DNA of 64,000 nt from Gnetum montanum (Eukaryota; Streptophyta; Gnetopsida; Gnetales; Gnetaceae). A program made the position numbers and the translations under genes. The stretch spans positions 24,107 through 88,106 of the forward strand of contig MNCI01015788.1 of NCBI GenBank assembly GCA_015680685.1, written 5' to 3'. The notes beneath the pieces are model-generated. The model was not told the origin of the DNA and ran no database searches. It saw nothing but the letters and a program-made list of their open reading frames with translations. Positions 12,286-22,740 of the stretch are shown piece by piece (position 1 is the stretch's first letter; every line of letters begins with the position of its first letter).

Positions 12286-13335
12286 TAATGGATAGAGAGC
12301 TTATGGAGAAATTATATATGATAGAATTCCCTATCTTTCACAGTGAGAAGGATCCTACTATTACCATTGAATGATTTGAACAAATCCTTAAGATCTTCAA
12401 GTTGATGGGCTATACCCCTACACAACAAACCAGTTTGATGACTCATTAGTTTTGTAGAATTACTGGACATTAGTAGACTACTTAGGGGAAGGATTTTTAG
12501 TGGGAAGAGTTTGATGTTTATTAGAGTAATTTTTACAATGAGTTCAATGCTGATTACATTTCTTGAGAGTTCAAGGAGAAAAAGGGTGAGGAGCTTTACT
12601 ATCTCTACTTGGGTAATTGAACTATGATAGAGTACTATTATAAGTTCTTAGAGTTGAGCATGTATGTGCCACATATATATTCAAATGAATAATTCAGAGT
12701 ATGCCATTTTGTTCATGGTCTTTGTGCATCCATTAAAGACAATTTTCGTTCTCTACATCTTCAAATGTATGAAGATGTGCAAGTTCATATGTTAGATCTA
12801 GAGCACAATTAGTTAGATGAGGCAACAAGGTGTGATAATTATTAGAAGAGGGATCATACCTCTTCTAGGAAGTCTAATGGATCCAAGGAATCTCAAAGAC
12901 CTAGTTTGGGTAGCTAGTAGCAACAACAATAGAGATCCCAGTAGCAACTATTAAGTGATGGGACCACTTATGGTCCTATTTCTTTATGTGTGGAAAATTT
13001 GGACATGTTTGTAGGGACTATCCCAACTATGATAATTATGGGTAGTTGAGCCATAAGAGCTTTAACAATCTAAAGAGATTAGGAGGTGGAGGTCATTAAT
13101 AGGATGGCAAACCTACTAGTGGCCAGGGTAGTGCTAAGACACATGCATGTGTGTATGATTTGATAGATCAACCAGTCCTTCCTTAACCTAACACTATGAT
13201 GGAGACTAGAGTTATGATTCTTACTTCAGTAGTTTTGATTCTTTTTAATCCTAGTGTAAGCCATTTCTTTGTTCATCCATGTGTAGTTTCTCTTTTTTGC
13301 TTGGAGGACAAACATCCTCATAGGCATTAATCTTG
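12286..13335 (+). pseudogene. gag: Chromovirus-like Ty3/gypsy gag and start of protease
   Basis: The plus strand reads EFPIFHSEKDP, FKLMGYTPTQQ, then WEEFD and EFKEKKGEELYYLYLGN. These are followed by TMIEYYYKFLELSMYVP and FVHGL.ASIKDNFR (about 12330-12790). This is the plant retrotransposon gag domain (Retrotrans_gag) with its usual block order. After a frameshift, MCGKFGHVCRDYPNYDNYG (about 12977-13030) is a zinc knuckle whose first and last Cys are lost. Further on VLFNPSVSHFFVHP (about 13235) matches the protease active-site region, with the Asp-Ser/Thr-Gly triad degraded. At least a dozen stops are present. Gag would form the virus-like particle. The rest of pol is absent, and the element ends near 13335. 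Confidence 0.75.
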
Positions 13336-13985
13336 GGAATGTTAATTGGGCCAACATGATGGAAGACCATATTCTCCATTGTTTGGAGATTGGTCTTCAA
13401 CATCTTTCCCTAGAGTTCATAAAGCTTGATTCCCCATAGGTTTGATAAAATATTTATTTTTCTAGTTTTTTCTTAAGTTATGGGTTTGTTGTTATTTATT
13501 GATTGGCTTTATGTTGTTATGTTTCAAGCACTAGGAGACATCTGTGGCCAAAATGGCAAGGGTGGGCATGACCCACCACTGCCTCCTCCAAATGCCCCCT
13601 AGCATCCCTTAGTTGCTCATTTTAGTTTTCCTTGTTGATGATTGCATAATGTTTGCTTTGTTGTTGATGTTGTTGGCTAGTGTTAGCCAATACTTTGGTT
13701 TTAGACATGGTTTTATGTTTATTATTTATTGTTTGAACATTTTAACATTTTTCCACATAGTGTGGCTATGGCTATTTATATTGTAAATGTTTTAAATTTA
13801 AAATTTTGATTTTAGTTTTGGCTATATTATTCTTGAATTATGGTTTTATCATGGCTTTATGGTTTTAATGTTGTAAAAATTATAAATGGCTACACTGTTT
13901 ATCTAGGCTATAATGTCATGAAATGTTGAAATGAATAGACAATACAATTGTAAGCTAAAATGAGAAAAATGCAAAAGGGTGCTCA
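13336..13985. other. AT-rich spacer with a short palindrome
   Basis: No gene seen. At 13561-13578 the sequence GGTGGGCATGACCCACC forms a short inverted repeat. Confidence 0.35.
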
Positions 13986-14112
13986 CTAGTTTAAGGCCAT
14001 GGTAGGTCATGTTGCTAGTTTAAGGCTATAGTGGGCCATGGATATTCCTAGTTTTAAGCCATGAAGGGCCATGCATTGTAACTAGTTTTAGGCCATGGTG
14101 GGTCCTATGATG
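13986..14112. repeat. Four-copy tandem repeat, unit about 30-34 bp
   Basis: Four adjacent units begin CTAGTTT(T)A(A)GGCCATGG and end with a GGGCCATG-like sequence. Starts are near 13986, 14015, 14048 and 14082. Units differ by point changes and by short insertions at their ends. Confidence 0.75.
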
Positions 14113-14421
14113 AAAGGAAACATATATTTTTGTCTGTTTTATGTTTTTAAATTTTTATGGATTTTCTGGTTGTAAATTTTTTAAGTGATTTTCATGTTTA
14201 TATTGTGCTAAAAATAAAGAAACAAAAGTGTTTATTAAATAAAATGCAAATAAAGGATAAATTCCTAGTCTCTATGCAAAATAAAGTTTAATATAAGACA
14301 AACAAAGTAACATAAATAGGTAAAATGAAATCTAAGCTAACAGGCTATAGGTACATATAGTTACAAGGTCACAAGGGCGTAGGCTGAAAGGATCAAGGGT
14401 GTACATTAATTGTGCAAATGC

Positions 14422-14446
14422 TTCCTAATCTTTGAGAGATTAGGAA
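14422..14446. repeat. Perfect 10-bp inverted repeat with 5-nt loop
   Basis: TTCCTAATCT and AGATTAGGAA flank TTGAG. The hairpin sits at the downstream edge of the minus-strand Tat-like gag-protease, where pol sequence stops. It is not followed by the T-run of a bacterial terminator and no such role is implied. Confidence 0.6.
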
Positions 14447-14449
14447 AAG

Positions 14450-17436
14450 TTTAAGGCCTATTTGGTACAAGCTTGTACTCCCATACCATTCACTAACAAT
14501 GTTAAAGGGGAGCTCTTCCCATATCATGTATTCAATCCCATCATTGTTATTTTTAGCTTTTTTAACTATGTGACTAGGAGTTTCTTTCTGAAACTCTACT
14601 TCAAATCATTTTTCTATATCCATGTTGTTAACCATGAGGAGAACTACATTATCACCATGGATAATAAATTCACCTCCCTCTTAAGGTAGGTGAATTTTTT
14701 GGTGGATAAGTGAAGATACGACTTTTAATTGGCCAACCAAGGTCTTTCCAAGATGAGATTGAATCCTAGTGTTTCCTCTAGCACCAAGAAACCAGTGATT
14801 ATGGGAAATTGCTCCACTTCCACAAAGTCTAAGGAAATAGACCCCTTAACAAAAACCTATGATTCATTAAAGAACTTAAGGGTTGATTTTGATGTGTATT
14901 GTATTTGTTCCATCAAACCTAAATCTTCAAATATGGTGCACGGAATGACATTTGTGGTAGCCCCATCATCTGCATGCATTAATGCACCTTGTATTATCCT
15001 GCCAGTATCATAATGAAAAGAGGGGCCTTGGTCACTTTGTCATTTTGGGAGCTACCTTTGATTTTGCAATCATAGAACACTAGCAATGTTGACTTTATCT
15101 CCCTTGGTGAAGAAGCATCATCATCACATGAATGGATTCTTTGTTAGTAGGGATTTCCTTGCTAATGAAGATGAAGGTAAACAACTTGACTAGTGCTTTA
15201 CAATGTGTAGTAGAAGTCATAACTAGGTCATATAGGCTCAAGGTTGTATTTTTCCTTTTTAGAGATTGCTTGACCTATTCCATTGCATTTAGGAAGTTTT
15301 GGTTATTGGCCATGGACTTCTTGTCACTATTGTGCTTAACTTCCTCCGTGTGCCCCAAAATATGTACCTCATTTTTGGATTGTTGTTGTGGTCTCTCCTC
15401 TTTCACTTTTTCTTGGCTCATAAATTCCTCTTGTGGTTTACCTATCGAAGTAGCCTAGGTTGTGGAGATCATGGTATAGATCTTAGAGGAGTGGGCTTTG
15501 GTGGACCCACTTCCTTCAATGCCTTAGTCTACTTATCATCTTTTTTGTTACGCTTTTTCTTAAGCTTCTTCCCCAACTTGGTTGAGATCTTTTGGTTGTT
15601 ATTTTTTATTTGTGAAGAAGAGGCTATGGCATTAGGCACCACGGAAGGCCATTGTTTAGTTATAGGGGTGGACTTAATTGTAACTAGCTAGGGCACCCTA
15701 ATGACAAAGGGCTCTTTGGAAGGCATCAACAATGGTATCCTTACAACAAAAAGGAGTCTTGAGCTAGTGAAAGCTAACGAGTCCCTTTTGTTACAAGTAG
15801 GTACCTAAATCAAAAATAGTTCCCTCATAGGCCTTTGATTGTCAAAAACATTGAATTTTGATGTGATGTATGACCTATTATTGGCATTCAATGTGTCTTT
15901 GTGTACATACATCGATTGGTTTTGAGGTTAGATAAGGTTAAAAACATCCATAACCAACTTGCCTCTATCTATCATCGTTTGTAGGTCATCCTTCAATGCA
16001 AGGTAGAAGTCAGTGTGATGACCAAGCAATTGATGATAGTGATAAAACTAGTTGATCTTGAAACACTTAGGTACCTAAGGGTCATCTTTAGTTTCTCAAG
16101 TGGGATCCTTGGCTATCTCACATAGCCTCTCATGCTTTTTGTGAGCACTTTTGGCCATTGTCTTATATTGGATCCTTCCACTCTTCAATAATTTTTCTAA
16201 GAGCTTAAATGATTTCAAAGGCAACATAGTGTATTTTGTTTCCTTTCCACTCAAATGTGGGTCTAGAGGTAGTTGATGTAGTGACCATAGATGTTGAGGG
16301 TTGGTTGTTGTGGTTGTTAGCAAGGGCCTTGGGTTGATTATTTCTTAGCCCCTAATTGGTTGTCTTAGCTTCTTTTGCCACCATTGCCACCACTACATTA
16401 TTTTTCTTAGTCCTCTCCTTGTCCCTTCATGTGTGTTGGTTCTTGTATGGCATGTAGATAGGGTTGTGGCTAGCCTCCAAAGCATCGTATATGTTTTTGG
16501 TGTGGGAGAAGGCTTTACTCAATGACAGTAGGTTAAGATAATATAGCTTGGACTTGATGAAATTGTTAATCATCTCATTGAATATAGCTAAAAGGTGAGT
16601 TTTAGCTATGGGTTCTAGTATCTCATTAAGCAAATAGTTCCATTGTTGGATGAACTTCTAATCAATTTGAGAGGTCCTTGCTTGACCTTCATCAACTGGT
16701 CAAGGGTAGTGTTGGGATTCAAGTTATACTTGAAGTGGTTAATGAATTGTGCAATAAACTCATAAAGAGAGGATATAGATTCTCTTAATAGGGAATGGTA
16801 CCAATCAAGCTCTTTTCCTATAAGGAACATAGGGAATATTCTCACGATCATGTGCAGCTAGGCTTATAACAACAAGTACTTCAAGTGGAAGGTTATAAGA
16901 TGAGAGTTGGGATTACCTTTATCATTTTACTTTGTAAACTAGGAGATGGGGATACCAAGAGAAAGTGTCAAAGGTGGGACCATAAGACTAATGGGATCTT
17001 TTTGAAAAAATTCCATGATTTTAATGGTTTGATATGTAGAGGTATTGATCTTCTTTAACTATTTGGTCAAGTTCTAGATCATTTTAAAGGTTTAATCCAA
17101 GCCCTGGGGTGTCCTTACTAGTTGTGGAATTTGCTCAAAGGGCTATAGTGTTTGTTGGAAGGCTTGTGACCTCACTATTAGTTATGGCACTGGGGAAAGA
17201 AATTATGTCATCATGGTGGTTAGTAGGTCGAACATAGAAAAATATGTTTGTGTTGGTATATGGGGCACAAATGGAACAAAGGGGGCATGTGACCCTTGGG
17301 TTGCTTGGGGTCCAATGGTGGATCCCATTTGGGTGGTTAGAGGGTTAGTGGTAGTGCCCACTAGCAATGATTGTTGCACTAAGTGAGGTTGTGTAGAAAA
17401 TGACATGGAGAGATGGAAACATATGGGTTGTGGCAT
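14450..17436 (-). pseudogene. gag-pro: Tat-like Ty3/gypsy gag and protease
   Basis: Minus-strand reading. The gag N-terminus is near 17436. The gag core at 16851-16640 has IVRIFPMFLIGKELDWYHSL, then SISSLYEFIAQFINHF and DQLMKVKQG, the Retrotrans_gag blocks. A linker follows, with QVKQSLKRKNTTLSLYDLV and a nearby ALVKLF (about 15290-15180), typical of the gag-protease junction in Tat-lineage elements. The protease active site is altered to DDGATTNV (14971-14948), followed by FEDLGLMEQI, then FLVLEETLGFNLILERPWLA near 14780. These are the flap and second-half blocks of a retroviral-type aspartic protease. Many stops break the frame. Reverse transcriptase is missing and the copy ends near 14450. 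The presumed LTR lies upstream at 20163. Confidence 0.75.
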
Positions 17437-18990
17437 TGATTATGTTTATTGGATTACAATAACTGGCATGGGCCCAAACATGGTTGTGTAAGAAGGGATG
17501 AAGGACTAGGGAATTTTTCCCATAGAAGAGGTAAGAGGGGTGGAAATAGATGTTGGAGCCTTAGGGATTACTTGTTTAAAAAGCCCAACCAAGATGTTCT
17601 TGTGTTTAGATTCCACCCTGAACTCATCCTCTTCCTCTTACTGCTCATCAGAGCTAGCCTTTCCATCTCCCTCATCTATCTCAATTAATTGAGATAGAAC
17701 ATGTGCATAGGTCTTGGTGATGGGTATTTGATCATATAGGGAAGGAATATATTCCTTTTCCTTGTAATGTATGAGTTCATACACCCTCTTGGCTTTTGCT
17801 CTCATGCATGGAATCACAATGCCAGCCTAAATCTTTACACAAATGAAGTTGTAATGATATTCATGTATGACTAAAAATTCACAAACTCACCCCCTAAGTC
17901 TCAAAGACTACTTGCACTCAACTATGGTATGGTTCTTAGAATCATAGATCCTTATGACCTAGTGACTAGACTTGTTATTAGTGAATTAGGATAGTTGACT
18001 AGCTAAATGACATGGTGAAGATGCTAACAATGGTTGAAAAAATGTGAATTGATGAAGGAAAATAAAAATTGCAGAAAATGGAATTTTCAAAAAAAATAAA
18101 AATAAAAAAGGTAAAAATAGCTAAAAAAATTTATAGGCTATCAATAGTAATTGATTGTTAAAGGGAGGTATACCTATTTATTAGGAAAGGAAAAAGATAG
18201 GTATCAAACCCTAACCACAGTAGGTTTCCTAGATGCATCCATGCTAAGTGTAATAAAGGGAAAGAAATGGGGTAAGATGGAAAATCTTAAACCTTTTCTT
18301 AGCAAGGTTGGGGAAGGGTTTCACTTTGGGAGAGTTCATGATTGTTGGCAAAAATAAAAAGGAAAGATTGGCTTTTGGAATAGATAGTTTTGGAAAGTTC
18401 TTAATGTTGGTTTTTTTGGAAAATTTTCATAGTAAGGGGAAATGAGGATTTGAGTGGTGAAATTAGCAACATTGGAATCACTAGAAAATTTTGGTATCAA
18501 GAGGAGTGAATGTTTTGATAAGAAACCAACGCTAGCTTTCAAATTCCTAGCAACTGCTACAAAATGTTTTGAAAACCCAAACACCTACAACTTCCATTCT
18601 AGGCTTTGGTGGTAGGGGAAGAATGGGTTTCAATAGTGGTTGTGTAGAAAAAAGGGTGTCAAAAAAATTTGTAGGAAAAATATTTCAAATATTTTAGAAA
18701 ATTTAAAGTAAGGTTGCCAATTTGGTCACAATTTTGAACATAGAATTTGAGTAGAGGCCTTCCTTCTAGCATAAAAAAACTATAGCTACTGAAAATATCG
18801 ATCAAAAGAAAATCAAAAAATTTTACCAAAATAATTTTAACCCTATATCCCAAGGGCCTCTACAAAAAATAGGATCCAATGTGTATTAGATTGTCTAGTA
18901 GATCATCAAAGGACTCAAGGAGGATTAAATGAGATTGTAGAAATAAAAATGCAAATACATATATGAAAATAAATGCATTGAAATGAAAAA
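17437..18990 (-). other. Leader region between LTR and gag of the minus-strand Tat-like element
   Basis: No protein domain recognised. By position it should hold the primer-binding site and 5' untranslated region, but no convincing primer site was found. Confidence 0.3.
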
Positions 18991-20163
18991 AATGAATAAA
19001 ACTTACACACAAAAAGAACTATAAGCTTTATTTTAATGGAGATCTATACAAATTATACCTAGAGTAGCAAGTGTTTTACTTCATTTGAGGTTTAGATTCC
19101 ATTGAAATTGCTACAAACAGCTTCATGATCTAGAGGTTCTATAGTTTCCAATGCTTTTGAACATTTGCTGCTTTTTGCACTATATCTACAATCTTGGTCA
19201 TGTAAAGGGGTGAGATTTTTAAGGGGGTTTTGCTACCAAGAAGGGTCATGTTGGGGGTAAAGCCCAAAATGCTCAATGTTGGTACCCAAAATTCACACAA
19301 TCTCAAAAGAAGGCAACAATGGCTATGGAGGTTTCACGCTAGAAATTCAAGAAGCTACTTGTATGCAAGACTATAATAGCTCTTGAATGCAAAATATGCC
19401 TTAAAATGTGAATGTGTGGAACCTTTTCATGGTCTTCATGTTTGGAGTTTATATGCATTTAACCATAAAATTTGCTACAAATTTCTGTCAAATTGCTTAT
19501 AGATTTCTAGCTATGTGCAGGTGTGGTGGGTGTTTAAATCTAGTAGGATTACTATGTATGGTAAGTATTATACCCACTAGCATCAAAGCTATTCTGTTTA
19601 CTAAAAATACTAAAATGGAAATTTCACCATCATTGACTTCTTCCACCCTTGGTAGGCCTTCCAACAATAACATTGGCATGCAGGATCAATGTTGGAGTTT
19701 GTGTAGTGCTAAAATTTTGGATCATGTTGAATCAACAATGGGCTCTTGGGCCATGCTAAGGCAACATTGCGATGTGGGGTTGGGGGAGTGGGGGTAAGAG
19801 TTATACTCCCCACACTAGGCATGGGTGAAGTTACACCTCGTAATGCTAGGTGTAGATGGGTTATAACCCCCAACATGTATCTCCAACATGGAAAATTTTA
19901 TACCCCTTATAAAATCCATCAAAATGCCAATTTTAGCATCCCAAAAGGCATTTTTAATCCCCCATGAATCCCAAATATTGGCATTATATGACTCTTTTCT
20001 CTTGGGTGATGAGGTTTTGATCACTTATGAAGCATTTATCAACCCAAAAAGTATAAGGTATGGGAGATTGCACCTCATGGGTTGAAATATTTATATTTTA
20101 AAATGAAGTTATAGCCTTAGGTCTTATGGGGTGTGGGTTACATGGCCAAAAAAGGTTACAACA
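18991..20163 (-). mobile_element. LTR copy 1 of the shared Tat-like family (minus)
   Basis: On the minus strand it begins TGTTGTAACC at 20163 and continues with blocks shared with the plus-strand copies at 35463 and 40239. The clearest is an AT-rich start followed by TTGGCATTTTNATNNATTTT (about 19940-19915 on this copy). A TATA-like GCATATAAACTCC lies near 19455. The start position is well supported by three-way similarity. The 3' end near 18991 is only approximate. Confidence 0.55.
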
Positions 20164-20584
20164 TGAATTTGTTTGATGTTTCGCATGGTTTTATGTGAAA
20201 TGTGGAGGTTGAAGCATTAGGCTAAGGCTTGGTAACTATAGCAAATGTAAAAATCAAATAACAATTAAGACCAACATTAAACATAAAACAACAAAACCCA
20301 AACATATAAAAAAAATGGCTATATATCTAAAGTATCATTTAGAATGATAGCAAGGGGTTCACCTAGCTATGAGGGGTTAAATATGGTGCCAAAATCATCT
20401 AATAGGGCATTGGATAACCCCTCATCCTCATGTCATTGTAAAAGCTCCTCCTCTAGGTACTTTTTGCTTCACCTTCGTTGTTGCTGCTTGGGCCACCAAT
20501 TCTTATTGTTTACCTAAGAGAGTAATAAAGATAAAATGTAGAATAACTTAGCACATTTTTCCTAAAAAAAATAACAACATAACA
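20164..20584. other. Spacer between LTR copy 1 and the pseudogene
   Basis: No feature recognised in this AT-rich interval. Confidence 0.3.
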
Positions 20585-21705
20585 TTAGAACATAAAAGCA
20601 TAAAATAGAAAACATTTGACAAATAAAACAAAATAAAACATGCTTGCAACCATGTTATATGCTTGGTTGATTCTAACAAAAAACCTCTTTTTGGAAGGTT
20701 GCTTAAGTACTAGTGTTGCTTCCCCAACTATAGGCCTCTTTAGTTTTTCTCTACCCGCACCTTTAGCTTTGGCATGTATTTTCTTTACCTTTTCAACATT
20801 CCAATGCATAACTTGAGGTTCTATCACTATGCTATTAGGGGAAGCACAATGCCTATCACTAAGTCCCTTAGTGGTAATAGACAATGACTCCTTGATGTCC
20901 TTTGGTGGATTTTGAGCCTTTATGATGGGAAAAAGGTGTTTCAACCAAGGCCTAGAGAGTTGGGATGGATCTTGACTTACCCATTGTCCATCCTTCCTCA
21001 CCAATAGGAACTTTATAAATCTCCATAGATATGCCATGAAAAATGCAAAATGCATGTGGCATTTTGTCATGAGGTTGTTCCAAAGTTTTAGGATCTTCCC
21101 ATGTAGCCCAAAAATCAAATGAGTAGCTGAGTTAAATTGAGCATCCTTGATAAGGATCTTCTTCATAGTCCATGCTTATTCAATGGCCATGATCTTTTCC
21201 TTTGATAATAACTTAGTAAATGCCCAAGAGTGGAACAAGGGATATGCCCCTTTAGCCTCTACAACCTAGGATTTGTTGAGAGATAACTCCTTGTGAGCAT
21301 GGAAAGTATCTAACCACTCTTCCACTTCCTCTTGGTGGTCCATCTATTTCCCTACATTGGAGACAACATTTAAGCCCTTGCAAGGAACTACAAGGAGGTC
21401 AATGAAGGTGGACTTATTGATGACTAGGATGATAGGCACACCATGCACTTGGGTGATGAACTTCTTCATCCATTTGTTACAAGAGTTGATAGTATTCACC
21501 ATCTCTAGGGTAGGGATGGTTGGGCTAGAAGCCATGAAATGATTAGGCAAACCTATATCAATGATGTTTGCTTGGATCTCTCTAAGCACCTAAGTAGCCA
21601 ACCACTACTGCATTGAATCCACCTCATCATACTTAAGGATAGGAATCTCCTTGGAGCATCTTGAAGCGATTAATGTGATAGTGGAGGAAGTGGTAGCCAT
21701 ATAAT
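20585..21705 (-). pseudogene. Unidentified ORF, about 370 codons with five stops
   Basis: One minus frame runs from an ATG near 21705 (MATTSSTITL) to a stop at 20585. It is broken only by TAG or TAA codons at about 21610, 21595, 21344, 21265 and 21185, and has no frameshift. Segments include KEIPILKYDEVDSM, NSCNKWMKKFITQVHGVPI, HQEEVEEWLDTFHAHKELSL and PSQLSRPWLKHLFPI. A basic stretch, KAKGAGREKLKRP, lies near the C-terminus. The protein is not recognised. It follows two exon-like blocks on the same strand and ends about 420 bases before an LTR. It could be the last exon of that gene or an extra ORF of a Tat-like element. Confidence 0.45.
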
Positions 21706-21908
21706 ACAACAAAATGACCTATTAGATTAAGCCTAGGAATACCATACATAAAACCAAAAATACAACAAGTATAACGAATTAAGACCAAATTTATAGACAT
21801 ACGAATGAAACCTTTTAAATAATTAAGACCCAAATGACCTACAATAATGTGATCATGAAAATGTTGATATAACATCACAAAAGAATTTAATAAAGAAAAA
21901 AATCTTAC

Positions 21909-22183
21909 TTTTATTATTGGATGAAGTTAGTGTGGGGACACAAATGGGGATACATGTATCCAAACCAAAATTACGGATTCCCCACCAACTTTAGGTTATC
22001 CCATTTACCAAGCACCTACAATAGGCTTTGGAATAGAGTGTCATGTATCTATAAAAGTAATCTTTAAGTTGCTCCATCACAGTGAGCCTCATCACTTGGC
22101 CTTTTGTAAATGCATCCAATGTTGTTTAGGCTAAAGGTAAGAGTTGGTAGCTCTTGATCAACCCATGTTCATCAACCTTGTAC
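21909..22183 (-). pseudogene. Exon-like block 2 of a minus-strand intron-containing pseudogene
   Basis: The block starts right after a strong acceptor (T-rich run ending CTTATAG at 22184) and ends at a donor GTAAGAT (21908-21902). Its reading phase continues that of block 1 across a 104-base intron, giving YKVDEHGLIKSYQLLPLA and KGQVMRLTVMEQLKDYFYR. Two in-frame TAA stops are present. The phase into the next block does not match with the donor chosen here. An alternative donor, GTAAAT, near 22000 would match. Confidence 0.45.
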
Positions 22184-22287
22184 CTATAAGCATAAAAAAA
22201 TCAAAATAAAAATTTTAAGAATAGCCTAAATAAATTAAATTTTAAGCCAAAGAATAGAGAAAAAAAATTTCTAGCTCTTACACTTAC

Positions 22288-22740
22288 CCCTCTAAATAGT
22301 GCATAGTGCTAGGAGAGTTCTGAAATAATGTGTTGACATGGTGACTAACAAGCAACATGTTATTAGCATTATACTAGATGAACTTAAGCATGTTCCAAAT
22401 CGTAGACAACTTACAAATTCCTCCAGTATACTTGTTGTCATGTCTTTGATCCTCAACATGGGAATTAGGATCATCAATAATGAACTTGATGATCATACAT
22501 GTAGAGCACAATAGTAAGGTCTCCACAATTACTAATGTTGTCTCCAAAGTCAAGTATGACCACACCATCACACTAAAATTTTGGAGGAGATAGGCAAAGA
22601 ATTCCTTTATCCCTGGTTGAAACTATAAAGAGCCATGTTCCAAGACCATGTCTATAGGTGAGATGTTGGACCCCAGTGTATGGATGTAGCAAAGGAGCCA
22701 CACCAACTCAATGACCACCAAGATGGATTTTAGAAGAGCC
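22288..22740 (-). pseudogene. Exon-like block 1: FCP1/NIF-type HAD phosphatase-like
   Basis: It starts after an acceptor TGTTGTATCATGTAG (22741) and ends at a canonical donor, GTAAGTG. The 151-codon frame has two TAG stops. Its block order recalls the NIF (FCP1-like) haloacid-dehalogenase phosphatase domain. SILVVIELVWLLC stands where the catalytic Asp-x-Asp/Asn loop would be. It is followed by FQPGIKEFFAYLLQNFSVMVW, close to the RPG..EFL....FEV.IWS signature, and then by MLLVSHHVNTLFQNSP, where such proteins have LLVDDSPYK...NNP. The catalytic Asp residues appear lost. The family assignment is my pattern match. The exon structure is seen directly. Confidence 0.5.

Noticed and set aside
14422-14446. 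Rho-independent terminator
   Set aside because: The sequence is eukaryotic and no T-run follows the hairpin.
14729-15691. Plus ORFs within the Tat-like gag-protease
   Set aside because: The minus strand holds the protease and linker motifs.
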